Positions 45,860-56,997 of a stretch of DNA of 64,000 nucleotides are shown here, piece by piece. Location of the stretch: positions 434,001 through 498,000 of the forward strand of contig JAVHJL010000008.1 in the NCBI GenBank assembly GCA_036971715.1, given 5' to 3'. The translations under genes and the position numbers were made by a program. The notes below the pieces were generated by a model. That model saw only the letters and a list, made by a program, of their open reading frames with translations. It had not been told where the DNA came from and searched no databases. This DNA comes from Arthrobotrys musiformis. Lineage: Eukaryota > Ascomycota > Orbiliomycetes > Orbiliales > Orbiliaceae. Every line of letters starts with the position of its first letter. Within the stretch, counting starts at the first letter, position 1.

Positions 45860-47592
45860 ATGATGCTGGACGGCTGTGGCTATGGATGGGTTCAAGAGCT
45901 TGAGGATTTCAACCGTGAAACCCCTCAGCCTTGTACCGCATTGGAGTCTTCAGATGCAGTGATAGCCTCAACACATGCTTCTGAACTATGGGCGCCAAAC
46001 CTTATGGAACTAGATTATTCCGTCTGCAACCTCGATATGGATTCAAGCATTGGGAATAGAGGGATGAGTCTTGATATCGAGACCTTCCTCGATGAATCGT
46101 ATGATTTCCTTGGACTGCCACGCAAAGAAGATGCTCAGAACCGCCACTCCAACCCATCCAACGCCATGGTACAAGCAACCTCAAGCACCCCTGCCATCAA
46201 TTACACCTTCGTACCGCAAGCCGACAGCTTTGGAGAAGCGACACTAGCGATACCGAGGTTAACAGAAAGTCTAAAAGCCCTAAAGATTGTCCAACGAAAG
46301 CAGAGAAAGAACTCTCGCAATACCCAAGGTCAAATCAATCCGTGGAACGATAAAACATACACGACGGTTTTCCGAATTGAGAAGCAGAAGCAACGCCCCC
46401 GCACGCCAGCTGAAAACGCCAATAAACGCCTTATAGCCAAATATGGACAGTGCATTCCATGTTTCCAGTCAAAAACCAAGGTGTGCAAGGTTATTCAGAA
46501 GGCCCCGATTATACCACGTGCTTATCTGACATCGATGTCTACGTTCCAGTGCAGTTACAATCCCGAAAATCCATCCGAATGCTGCGCGAAATGCCTAGAA
46601 AGGTCTATGCGCTCCTCCTTATCGACCGCTAGACTTCCTTGCACTCGTATTTACCTAAGCGAAGATACCTTCAGCTTGAGAGGTACGGATCGTTGGGCTT
46701 TCTCCAATTTCTAAATCCCGAAGCGCCAGCCGCTAATATTGGATACACGCTTTAGCGCAATGGCCTGCAGAGCTATCGAACGTCGGGATGGAAGCCAGAA
46801 CACGAATTGAGATGAACACTATATGGAACCTTACAATGGCACAAGCTTCGATAGTAGCCTTTGAGGTCGAGGCTAGACAACACTCCGCCATTATCTCTGA
46901 GAACTCTCCTGGACGTAAACTGGCAAGGGCAACGTTCGGAGCTGATGCTGTACCTTCGTACAATGCCTCGACTATATCTGGCATTATGAATCCCGGGGCC
47001 CGGCCTATAGTGGTCTCATTTCCAGGCCTTCCCATAGTAGTTGAGGTATCTGGCGCCGAGGCAAGGCCTAAATTGCGACCTCTAGCAATTTTGGTAGACC
47101 TTGAGGCCTTAAATCTGCTTCTGAAGAGATTTTGGCGAGGCCAGTTAGAACAACACGACGCCCTTGATATTGTAGATGCTCTCTATACCCTTCAGTGCTG
47201 GTGCGAACATGAGGACCGTATCACGCGTAACGGGGCAGGAGATCAAAACGGGCTGCCGAAAGATGAACTTTCGTTACCTTGGATTACCTATTGGAGATAT
47301 GTAAGTTTACTCCAGTCTCCGGGCTCATCTGGTCTCGCGGGCCAGCCACACAAAAGTGGGCCCACCAAAATCTACCTCTGCTAACGCGATTTTCTTATTC
47401 CAGATAATTAAAAGCCAGATCGTGACCCCTTTGAGTGCCATAGCACAAATCATGCAAACTCGACTCCCAAAGACTCTGGAATCCTCCTTGGAGCTCCGTA
47501 GAATACAAAGCGAGGAATTTATACGCAGAGAGCAAGAGTCTTGCGACCTCGGAGTATCTTCGACTTCAACAGATATCAGGATGCAAAATTAA
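45860..47592 (+). CDS. Cys-cluster protein, transcription-factor-like
   Basis: Exons 45860-46682, 46756-47300 and 47404-47592 join in phase; 518 residues. Intron 1 has a GCTAAT branch and intron 2 a GTAAGT donor. The N-terminal 170 residues are acidic and disordered, like an activation region. Basic residues precede a cysteine block: CIPCFQSKTKVC (about 198-209), then CSYNPENPSECCAKC, reminiscent of a Zn2Cys6 cluster but with wider spacing. A 60-nt stretch (46490-46549, GT..AG, multiple of three, with a CTGAC branch) sits inside the block; removing it brings the cysteines together and gives 498 residues. The C-terminal half is helical (LAILVDLEALNLLLKRFWRG). Likely a DNA-binding regulator; target unknown. 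Confidence 0.6.
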
Positions 47593-48379
47593 AGGAGTAC
47601 TAGGTCGGAGGGCTCAAGAAGAACAACGGCCTTGACGCACTCTAGTGTCTATTAAGGAGCTTATATCTCCTTTATAATACGCTCCAGAGGCACCCAGTAC
47701 AGTATAAAAGCGTCAGTGCCCGACCGACATCAGCCCCCCCTCCCCCGCCTCAAAGATTGCAGCAACATCGGATCCCATTAGAGTGGATTAGCGCCGTCAC
47801 AGGAGTCACGGTAGATGAATAAGTTTGGATAGGCCAGCGGAGGTTGTTTTATAGCCATGGAAAATCCAGCCAGTTAGAAACTATTACCATCTTCTTAGTC
47901 AAGTCTACATGTTCACAACCTGATAATAAATGAATTTGAATAGTATCTGGTGCTTATGCACATGATTTCAAGTTAAATCATTGATGGAGGAGGAATATGA
48001 GGAGTAGAGGTTTTGCGTATATAGGGGCAAGAGTAGCAATGTGAGAGTAGTAGGTTGTGAGGGATGGACCACCAAGAAAATATAATGCAAATAGACTGAT
48101 CACCCAACGCCATCATCATCGAGAAACCTTTGATAAAAAAAACATTCAAGAGAAACAGGAATCTGAAACCACTGCAGAGAAGTCAGTGTCGCTCGCCAGT
48201 GAGTATATGTGTGCTGCCCTCTGAGAGGTAGACCGTAGCTTAAGAACTTACCGCAAAAATTCGCCCCCATCCTTGTAACAGAGAACGTCGTTATATAATA
48301 TTGAGGCACACATGTGCCAAAAAGCAAATCAAAAAGCCAGATTTCTTCCCCACCGTACCAATATGTAGGGGCATCGAAA
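47593..48379. other. Intergenic between convergent genes
   Basis: Tail-to-tail spacer. No gene seen; a 75-codon minus frame at 48100-48327 has no support. Confidence 0.35.
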
Positions 48380-48850
48380 TCAATAATTCTTATTGGTAGC
48401 GGCGGCCACGTTTGTGGAGGTGGCTACGTAAGCCAAAATCGCCACGGATCGGGCACAACCGCCCTTAGTCATGCCATTGTCTTTAAAGGAGAGTCTCTTA
48501 TCCTTGGTTACCTTCTTCCATTTAGGACCAAAGGCATAAAATACTTCTTCTCCTCGAGGGACTGGCAAAAGGCCTGCCATCTCGCTTTCAAACTTGCGTG
48601 TGATGACTGCCAAATAGGTGGAGGGATAGGCCTCATAGGTTCGCGACGTGACTGTGAATTGGTTTCGACGTTAGCAAACATAACTTTCCAATGCCTGTAT
48701 ACAGCAACGAGGGTCTTTGTGAATGAGCAAGAACTGGGAATGATTACTTTGTCGCGGCCCGAGGACGCACGAGATGGTGACGGAAATAGGTTTTTCCGAC
48801 TTAGGGACTTGACGGACGGCTCTTGGGCCATTACCACGGATAGACGACAT
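48380..48850 (-). CDS. Small two-exon gene, unknown 139-residue protein
   Basis: Exon 1 48703-48850 starts at ATG 48850 (MSSIRGNGPRAVRQVP) and ends at a GTATAC donor. Exon 2 is 48380-48651. The 51-nt intron has a TTGCTAAC branch site 22 nt before its CACAG acceptor, and the phases agree (1+2). The product is basic, with segments ISVTISCVLGPRQSNHS, TYEAYPSTYLAVITRKFES and EEVFYAFGPKWKKVTKDKR. No signal peptide, no family recognised. A plus-strand frame of 183 codons overlaps it (48314-48865), but its composition is less protein-like and it shows no splice logic. An upstream exon cannot be excluded. Confidence 0.5.
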
Positions 48851-50634
48851 ATTGATGTAGAGTGAGGAGTAAGGATAACCCTTTTAGAGATTGCTGTCCT
48901 GACATTAGCAGTAGTTCTAAAGAGCGAGTTGGTATTGTATGACTTACTGTGGATTATGGATTCTCAAATCCAAGGATGTTCAGATAAAATGACTTGACAG
49001 GCTCTTGCTACGCAGTATCGATGGCTACAACAGAGATGCCGTCGACGTGTCTAGAGCTGGATGCCCAAAGGGTTGTGTATATATCGAAAGATATTTCGGA
49101 TCGAAGATCAATGAGGAAAAAAGAGCTTTGAAAGTGAGCTTTGGCGAGATGCTGAGTTCGTGTAGTTGCTTGCACGCTTCAAAGAAACTACCTAGAACTG
49201 TGGTGAGCAACTGCAAGAACTGTATGAGATGAGTACTGAAGGACAGGACTGAAGCACTCTAGATTCGTCGACGTACCTGCCAAGCTTATTATTTTAGACT
49301 AATCCGAAGGACTGTTAGAAGCTTTGATGTCTTTGTGATGCGTATATAGATATATATTGATGGCTTGAGCTGTAGTGATGGGAAGTTGATGAGGAGACTA
49401 GCGATGAGAGATGAGGTGAAGTGGAAGAGGTTAGGTGAAACCTTTTGTTCGTTCTTCCTTCGGGCCCAATTTATAGTTGCAGGTGTGACTGCTCCTTGGG
49501 AGATCGACCGTCGACCTCGACGATTAATCAAATATTATTTCCGAGACCGACATTAATACTCTCACAATTCACAGGCCAATCGACCGAGATGACTCCTCGA
49601 CCTGTAGCCCTAAACACCTCAGCATCGCCAAATCAATTCCCGATTTTATCAAGCCTACACACTTACACTTACGACACAAGAGATACGGAACCGACTCTGA
49701 GGAGTCGAGGAGCAATGTGAAGCAAAAGAAGTGAATGGCTTCAATTGACAATCTTTATGGATTAAAGAGTGTAAGGTCCCTCTCGATACCCTCCTAGCTC
49801 CCCAAGCTGCCATACGCATCATCTTTTTGCCGGTATACCTGTTAACCGTTTTTTCCAGATTCCGAGTATTTAACCCTGACGGTCACTATAGGGTAAGGCT
49901 TATGACCTAAAGACCTCCCCCTCTGATCTAGGTACTTGTTCGTTTGTAGTTGACTGACCTCTGACTCTTTTCCACCTATATTCCACGTGCCGTTCCAGAT
50001 GATCCAAGGACAAGATATCATATACGCTTGGACGATCCGTGAAAAATAGAGCCTCAGAAGAGCCCTCGAGATCACCAAAATTGCTGTCTAAAATGCAACG
50101 TTAGATTTGGTGTTGCTTTCAGTAGGTGGCCGTCTAGGAAACCTGCTCAAGGAGGTATGACACACGCCCACGTTACACTAAACTAACTAGATTCAGCGTG
50201 TATAAGCACTGGGATGGGAAGATCCGTTTCAACATTGATTATATAAGCAATTTGATGGTGGAGCCTCTGATATAACCCAGGCCAAGCGAGTAACAGATCT
50301 CTGTCAGATCGATCGAGATCTCGCTCGGGATCAACAGGTGATCCCAGGCCACCCGAGTATATTTTATTCTTCTAGAAAGTTACCTTAACATCTCCTTCTT
50401 TCCTCCCGGCCCGGCACCCGTATGTGTGAAGCTAGACCGAGAGGATGTATGTATCCATACACAATTAGAATATTCTAGATCATAGAAGAGTAATTATATG
50501 TAGTATTAATAAATTCAACTAAGCTAAGCTATAAGGATGCATATATGCTAATGTGAACTGCAATTTCAAATGCGAAAATGTCATAAAGTCGTAAATGGAG
50601 CCCACACTCCGGGGCCCGCGATGCAATCAATTGA
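48851..50634. other. Intergenic, about 1.8 kb
   Basis: Promoter side of the small gene and 3' flank of the F-box gene at 50635. Pyrimidine-rich on the minus strand around 49340-49420, as in a leader. Short frames here have no domain support. Confidence 0.35.
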
Positions 50635-52030
50635 TCAATAGATTCCTCGAACAGCTCTAATTGCCCCCAACACCACATCATCACTAACATCCTCCCAGCC
50701 TTCTTGTCTTGCGCGTTCTAGATCCCATTTACCTTCCTCCACGATATCGAAGGAATCTGTCGCCGCCCATTCTCCTTCTTTCAGACTTCCTCCCCACATG
50801 ATCTCCATAGTGAAAGCACAGAGCGCAGCCTCTTCCGCAGTAAACCTTCCGGCATCGGTACCCTCGAGGGTCCTTTTGTGGCTCACAACTTTCCTTAGGT
50901 ATCTTTTGAAGGACTCTCCTTTGATGGTATGGATGTAGTGTTTCCTCCGTAGATTTCGGATCATGTATGACCTTCTTCCAACCGGACTCGTATCGCCCGA
51001 TGTCTTAGTGCTTCCCGACAATAGGAACCTCACAATCTCGTTGATGGTTTCAGGATACCGTCCGGAAGCTACGATACCTGCCAGCCTTCTCCTCCGCTCG
51101 TATCTGATCTCTGGCTGTATACCCAAGTCCTCCAACTCATCGGGCTCTAGAATTTGTTTCCCCATTGCCAGCTTTCTAGTGTGGAATCCCCTAAACAGAG
51201 AGTCCAGAATATTACTGGCCCCAGAATCTCGAGCGGGCACAACCATTCCGGTACTGCAGCCCTGAATCATGGGCTCATAGCTGATAAACCCGGGGGTATA
51301 GGCCTTTTCACCGATAGCAGCGAGGCGTTTACCGATCCAGCCACCGGATGTCCGGTGGTTTATCATTTTCTGAAGGCGAAATCCGCACATGTTGAACATT
51401 TGACGACTAGCGAGTGCTAGATTCAGGGCGTCAAAGTCGCAAAGGTGTGAGAGAACCATATTGGTAATCTCAAGGGGAAGGGTATAGATCGGAGATCTAC
51501 TAGCGGGGCTAACGGCGGTAAAGGGCTGAAGACTACAATTTGGCACATTGCAATTAGGAGAATGGCTTAAATTTGACGGTACGGAAGTTCATAACTTACC
51601 AGGGAACTGTCGTTAGGTCCGGATGTCGAAGGAGGTGGGCCAATTCACCAATCGCTTTCTTGTGTACGAAGGGGAACGGGGTTCGCGAATTCTCCTGTAA
51701 ACACCAACGTATCCACAGTTAGTAGACGTCTGGGCGCTATACTAGACTTCGGGTGGAGCATACCAAGGCCATAACTTCTTTACTATCGAAACACCCCAGT
51801 CTCCATGATTGCCTAGCTTTTTCCTTCCCAGGAATTAGGTCAGCTTGGCACACACCCGGAGGAAGCTTTAACGGTACTATAGAAAAACTTACGATCGATT
51901 GACTAAAGGTAAAATCTAAATCTACCGATGCTGGCGAAGAAACTAAAACCCTCAATGTCCGTGGTCTGATGATCGCATACGGGGGATGTGTATGTGTATG
52001 CTGTCGGTTGAAAGTGCATGTACAAGCCAT
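50635..52030 (-). CDS. F-box protein, subfamily B
   Basis: Exons 51764-52030, 51600-51694 and 50635-51532 join in phase (0, 2), 419 residues if translation starts at ATG 52030. Exon 2 encodes the pre-F-box helix VHKKAIGELAHLLRHPDL, matching the one in the gene at 12005. Exon 3 has the F-box (LPLEITNMVLSHLCDFDAL, LALASRQMFNMCG), the Gly-Trp motif GGWIGKRLAAIG, and YMIRNLRRKHYIHTIKG. The C-terminus has a Trp-containing segment (WGGSLKEGEWAATDSFDI) similar to that of 59198. The first exon is the weak point: a GTAAGT site within it could mark another intron. Predicted SCF receptor. Confidence 0.68.
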
Positions 52031-53684
52031 GTCTGCTGATATGCAAAAAGTCGGGTTCTTGATTTCGTAAGGGTCTGCGAGGTATGAAGAATGAAGGGCG
52101 AGGTCCATATAAAAGGTCGGAGATAAATATAATCCAGTCGAAAAATAATTAAATACACAAGACAAGATCCAATTCAGGGGAACAGTTCAACTGAATTATC
52201 GGACTTAACGCCGAACCTGGGGAAGTTCGCCTGTGCCCAGTTGTGTAGTCGCAATCGCAAGTAAGTTGTCGAAGTCGGAACCACTTTCCTCCAATCACTT
52301 GTACCCGAAATTAAGTAATCAGCTATTCCGAAGTGCTACAGCAGCTGAATAAGGTTTTCGGACTAGATCTGAATTGAATTTAATAGGAGCAGGAGAGTAA
52401 AGGCCGGAAAGTTAATCGAGAATCTTTTATAATCCAAAGTCCGCCCGTTAAGTTCGATCAATGCAATGCATCCTGGCGCCCATATATACACACCCTTATT
52501 CCCACACCAGAACCTCAACCATCCTCCACAAAAAATGCTTGAGAGGTCGAGCTCTGGCAAAGGCGTTATCCCTGGCAGGGACTAGCCCGAAACCGGCAAT
52601 CTCTAACCCCAATCAAGCATCCACACACGCGGCAAAAACGGACGGAAACCTCTTCCACTATTCGAATGTGTTGTCAATGGAACTTCTTGTACAAAAAGTC
52701 GACATCCGTATGCAGGCGGTTGCCGTTATTTAATCTATTTGCCCCGGTCCAGAACAACCTCTTTCCCCCTTTCCCGCTTTTCCTTCGAGTACATTGGAGT
52801 AAAAAGGCATTTTCGTCATTGTACATGCGAGTAAAATTAAAGCTTTCAAACCAGTCGGGCAAGTTTCATCTCCAGACTCTACTTTTTGGTACTTGTTTTA
52901 TTTCTCAGGAGAGAGCCACCACGGATGGTCCATGGGTCCATCGTCGTATGTTGCATTCCTGGTCATATTCCCCATAACTATCTGACCAGACATACATATC
53001 GTCGGTTATATGCTTCGGAGCTCTTCTCCTCTCGTTGTCCCCTCTTGAATTCTTCTCTTCCCTCTCTCAATTTATCCCCTCACGACATGCCTTTCTATCC
53101 GATCCATGGGCAAACTTTACAAACAGTTGCATTCCATCCTTCGTATCGATCCCGCACGCCAGACGCATCTCTGCACGACCGAAGCGAGATACCTATAGTG
53201 ATGTAGCTCGAAAGGCAGGCGACCACGTTTCTGATGCAAGTCTTATGGCGAAGGCAGGGAAAGTCTTACTAGTTATCAGTAAGATGTCTTAGGCATGCAT
53301 TGCATCCCCGTACCGCGGCGACCTAGGAATGCAATTCCTGGACTAGAACTCTCTTTGTGGGTCCTTTTCGTCGCTTTTTGTTTTTTTTCTCGTTTGAGGT
53401 TTTGGTATACATTAGGGTACTTCTTAGCGTACACAAAATCCCAGCGGCAGTTTGTACTCTTGGCTATAATTGGCATAACTTCAACTATTTGGACCTGGGG
53501 TAGAGGCTATATTATGTTCGCACCCAGTAATATAATCTTATAGCATGCATATATGGCGTACATTAGGGAATATGTGCTGGCCAGATACAATGGGTTGTGG
53601 CGGTTGTAGTTACTCTGCAAAAAGTGAGGAAAAAAAGAAATATACCCCCCTCGGACGCTCATATTAGCTGCTTCCCAATTTTGT
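52031..53684. other. Intergenic with a possible membrane-protein remnant
   Basis: Promoter of the F-box gene at 50635 and 3' flank of the gene at 53685. Apart from the fragment listed at 53170, nothing is supported. Confidence 0.35.
53170..53543 (+). pseudogene. Possible fragment of a fungal membrane protein
   Basis: Two plus-strand pieces, VARKAGDHVSDASLMAKAGK (ending in a GTAAGA donor near 53279) and LSLWVLFVAFCFFSRLRFW with further hydrophobic residues to 53543, can be joined through a ..GACTAG acceptor near 53344. The arrangement (soluble linker with A-G-K, then membrane helices) recalls fungal multi-pass proteins such as RTA1-like ones, but upstream helices are not visible. Weak call. 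Confidence 0.25.
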
Positions 53685-56051
53685 TCACCGCCGATAAAGA
53701 TTCTTATTTCGTATCTTCTCCACTTCCCTCGGGTCCATTGTCAGATTTATAGACCTTTCCGGTTTTGGCAACGGTTCTTGCGCCATATTGGCTGCATTCG
53801 CTAGGTATTCCTGGGTATCAAATTGCGAGTACTGAGATCCATACTGCGTATTATCCTCCTCGTCGGATCGGCAATTGTGGTAAGAAACGTTAAAATGTGG
53901 GTCGTCGAGGCTGTCAAGCGGTTCCTGTGTGTCATTTTCGTCCATTTCTATGTCTCCCTCGTATTCGTCTGGGTCCTCGGGAAGAATCTCATCGTCATTG
54001 TCAGCCGATAATGATAGGTACTGAGATGCCGTGTGACCGATTTCGTCGTCTGCTTCCTCGCCTTCGACTTCCGCTATGCTTGAAGCCTCGCTTCGGGCAT
54101 CTATGACATCAGTATCCTCTCCGAAATGCATATAGCCGTATTCATGCCGAGGAATTTCCTTTCCTTCCTCTTCCTCTAATCCTTGCTCCTCCCTTTCCCC
54201 CTCTCCCTCTCTTTCTTTTCTTCGTGCTTCTCGTTTAGCTTCGAAGTCAGAGAAGTCAATATCAGAGTATCTATAGCCGTCGCTGTCGCGCGAGCTTACA
54301 CTCTCACCCCTGGCTATAGCATCTAGCCTCTCCCACTTTTTCTCTTCTTTCTTTACCCGCCTCCTCCTCTCCTTTGCCTTTTCCCTCTTCATGTCCCTGA
54401 TTCTTAGCCTCCTGTCCATCGCGATCCTATCATCCTCACTATCGTAAATAGACTCATCGCTTGCTAGCTCTTCTACCTCCGACTTTATCTCCTCGGTCTC
54501 CTCTACTTCCCCATCGAGCGGCTGCATGTTACTATACAAAGTTCCGGAATTCCACATGGCATCTAACCATGTTCCTTCCGCACAGCCCTCACCGGGGGAC
54601 CCCCTCACCCAATCAAATTTGAAGGATACGCTTTGGTCGTACTCGTCACGCACTCTTGAAATCGTAGCAGTTGAAAAATCGAACTCAAATCCCATGTGCG
54701 CGTCGCTCGAAACCTTGAACGTCCTCAAGGCGGGAAAATCCCCGCTTTCCAACCGTTTCATAAGCTGTCCTTCTGATACATTGTACCCCCCCAATCCCAA
54801 CCCATCAGGCTCGCTCGAAGAGATGTGGAGATATACTAACTTTGGGAAATTGGGAATTATTTCAGGCCAGGATGGAGGCGGCATGTTAGAACTTATCATC
54901 AATAATCTCAAACTAGGGAACTGCATGGGGATTTTGGGGAAATCCTCGTTTCTTGCCCAGGAGCGATATGACAGCTCAAGGGCTTTGATGGTGACAAATT
55001 TGACCAATTCGTTCGGTTGTCTGGGGTCTTTGATAGGCCCACAAAATCTAGATGCAATATGCAATGCGGTGAGATTTCGACAGTTTATTAGTGGAAGGCA
55101 AAGGAGGGGGTCCTCGTCTTCCATTGTGATGTTGAAATACTTCAGATTCCGAGGGAGGCTGAGTCGTTTTGTTCTTGATAATTTGCCTAGGGCATTTTTC
55201 GAGAGATATCGGCCCAAGAAATCATTCGACCTCGCCCATGGCCTTTGCTTTGCTTGCCATAAGAATTGAACACGGTGAGATCTCTCTTCCTCTTCGAGGT
55301 TCCGATAGGGGTATTCTATGTCTGATATGTCCGATTCAGATGATGCGGTGTCACCCGTACCAGAACCCAACTCCGAAGCGGGTCTTCTGACACTCGACCT
55401 AGTTGGTGATCCTAAGTATGAAGAATTTTGGCTTGATGAAAAATAGCCTTCGGAGTCGCTCAATCCACCCATCCCATTTGAGCTCCATCGGAACGCAATC
55501 TTAATCGATTCGATATCTTCGTAGAAGAGCAGAGTCGATAGCCGAGAAATTATCGCAACATATAGATTTCTTTCAATATATCCATTCCAACGTACAAACA
55601 CCAAAACGCTGGTAATATCCGTGAAGGTCGACAGTAAACCCGCCGTCCGATGCAAATTTAGGATGCCACCGATGCCAAGAGTAAGTGACCTTTGAATCCC
55701 CGCAGTTAGCCGCTCTGCATCCAAGTCGAATATATACGGGCAAACGGCGAGGAGGTTCTAGAGATATACGACTTACCGAATATGCTGCCTCAGCGGCGCG
55801 AAGCTTTTCCCATCACTGAATCTTTCTAAATGACTCAATTGCCGCCGACTGCGCCGACCGAGTCGTAACCCGCGAATTCTCCGCAGAAAAAGGAAATGGT
55901 ACCAAAACCTAGACGTCTTCGAAAGCCCCGCCAGGCCATCCGAATCCAAAAACCCGGCGATTAAGAAGCATAACTCAGGAGGAATCTCCTGGAGCAGGCA
56001 CTGGCCATCCGCTTTCATCGGTATCCCGAACTCTTTACCGAGGGGCGGCAT
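53685..56051 (-). CDS. F-box/LRR-type protein with long acidic C-terminus (subfamily C)
   Basis: Exons 55777-56051 and 53685-55689 join in phase 2 across an 87-nt intron, 759 residues. F-box at about 20-60: LLQEIPPELCFLIAGFLDSDG, then LSKTSRFWYHFLFLRRI. The next block, LYVAIISRLSTLLFYEDIES, is shared with the gene at 56998 and the fragment at 56646. LRR-like pieces follow (LPRNLKYFNI, LTALHIAS, IKALELSY, SLRLLMISS, KLVYLHISS, ALRTFKVSS). From about residue 480 the protein is highly charged: a basic coiled-coil-like stretch (RRRRVKKEEKKWERLDA) and long Asp/Glu runs. The acidic tail is a trait it shares with 56998 and 35645. Confidence 0.8.
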
Positions 56052-56645
56052 ATTGAGTGTCGTTTATCGGTTTCCAGGCCGATGTTCTGCTAGCCAGCTG
56101 GCCAGGTCTAGCTTAATCTCGAGACTGTATTCTTGAGGACGAAACGAATATATCCCGACGTCTTTCATGGCAGATTTCGCGCTTTTATACGGCAGCATGC
56201 TGGCCAGGGCGTAGGAAAATGACCCGTGTTTTCTCGGTGACTTCAGTTAGCCTCATGCATACCAAAAAACCGACAAGGAGTCCTTCGACAAAGGACGCTC
56301 GGACTAATCAGACAACGCACGACTAGTGCGCTGGGTGGATAAGCTGAAAATTCACTGACTGAATAGGACTAATATAAGCCCGAGATGACTGAGCTTATAA
56401 TTTCTATTTGAGTCATCCCAGATTTTCAAATTAGTGATTAGTTACACAACTTTAACGTTCCTAACTCTCCCAAGAAAGATATTATCTCAATGTTCGAGAG
56501 CAATTTAAAGCTCAGACTAGCCAGACAACACTCCGCTGTGGCGAAATACAACAAACCTGCTACTATGCGCATATCTTGTTTAGGCATCTGAGAACGCTAC
56601 ATCTTGAATTTTACAAGTCAACTGGTGTTTCTCAGAATCATTTGA
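56052..56645. other. Intergenic upstream of the F-box gene
   Basis: Promoter side of the gene at 53685; no supportable gene or RNA. Confidence 0.35.
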
Positions 56646-56957
56646 TCAATTGAATCTCTGGCGATAGCTCAGGGAGCTCGATGCTAAGCTTTCCGAAATC
56701 CTCATCGTGTTAGGTTCTTCGGGGCTGTATTTATCAGACCCCATATGGGCGGATGCTACATTCCCCCTGCGATAGTGCAGTCTGCATTTTCCAAAGCATT
56801 CAAACTCAAGATGTTTGGTGTCGTTATAAAACGATAATGCGTTTAGAATGGAGACTGCCATGTACAGTTTCAGCTCGAAAAGGTGGAACAAGTAACCGTA
56901 GTATTTTTTTTTTTTTGAGATATTTGGAAAATCTAGGGTCGAAGGCAGCGGAAGCAA
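56646..56957 (-). pseudogene. Fragment of an F-box/LRR gene (subfamily C)
   Basis: A minus-strand frame contains LYMAVSILNALSFYND followed by KHLEFECFGKCRLHYR. This aligns with LYVAIISRLSTLLFYEDIES of the neighbour at 53685 and with FSSLSTLPFYNNLIYLSLNW of the gene at 56998, including a later A-x-x-M-G/L-G segment. There is no F-box before it and no LRR region after it, and a run of 11 T/A bases interrupts the upstream side. It is best read as the remnant of a third copy lying between two intact ones. Confidence 0.5.
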
Positions 56958-56997
56958 CTATAAGCCCCGAGTACCAGTCAATGCCTATACAATCCGC

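Noticed and set aside
48314..48865. Plus-strand frame of 183 codons with ATG.
   Set aside because: It is antisense to a two-exon minus model with consistent splice sites; its own composition is unlike the window's proteins.
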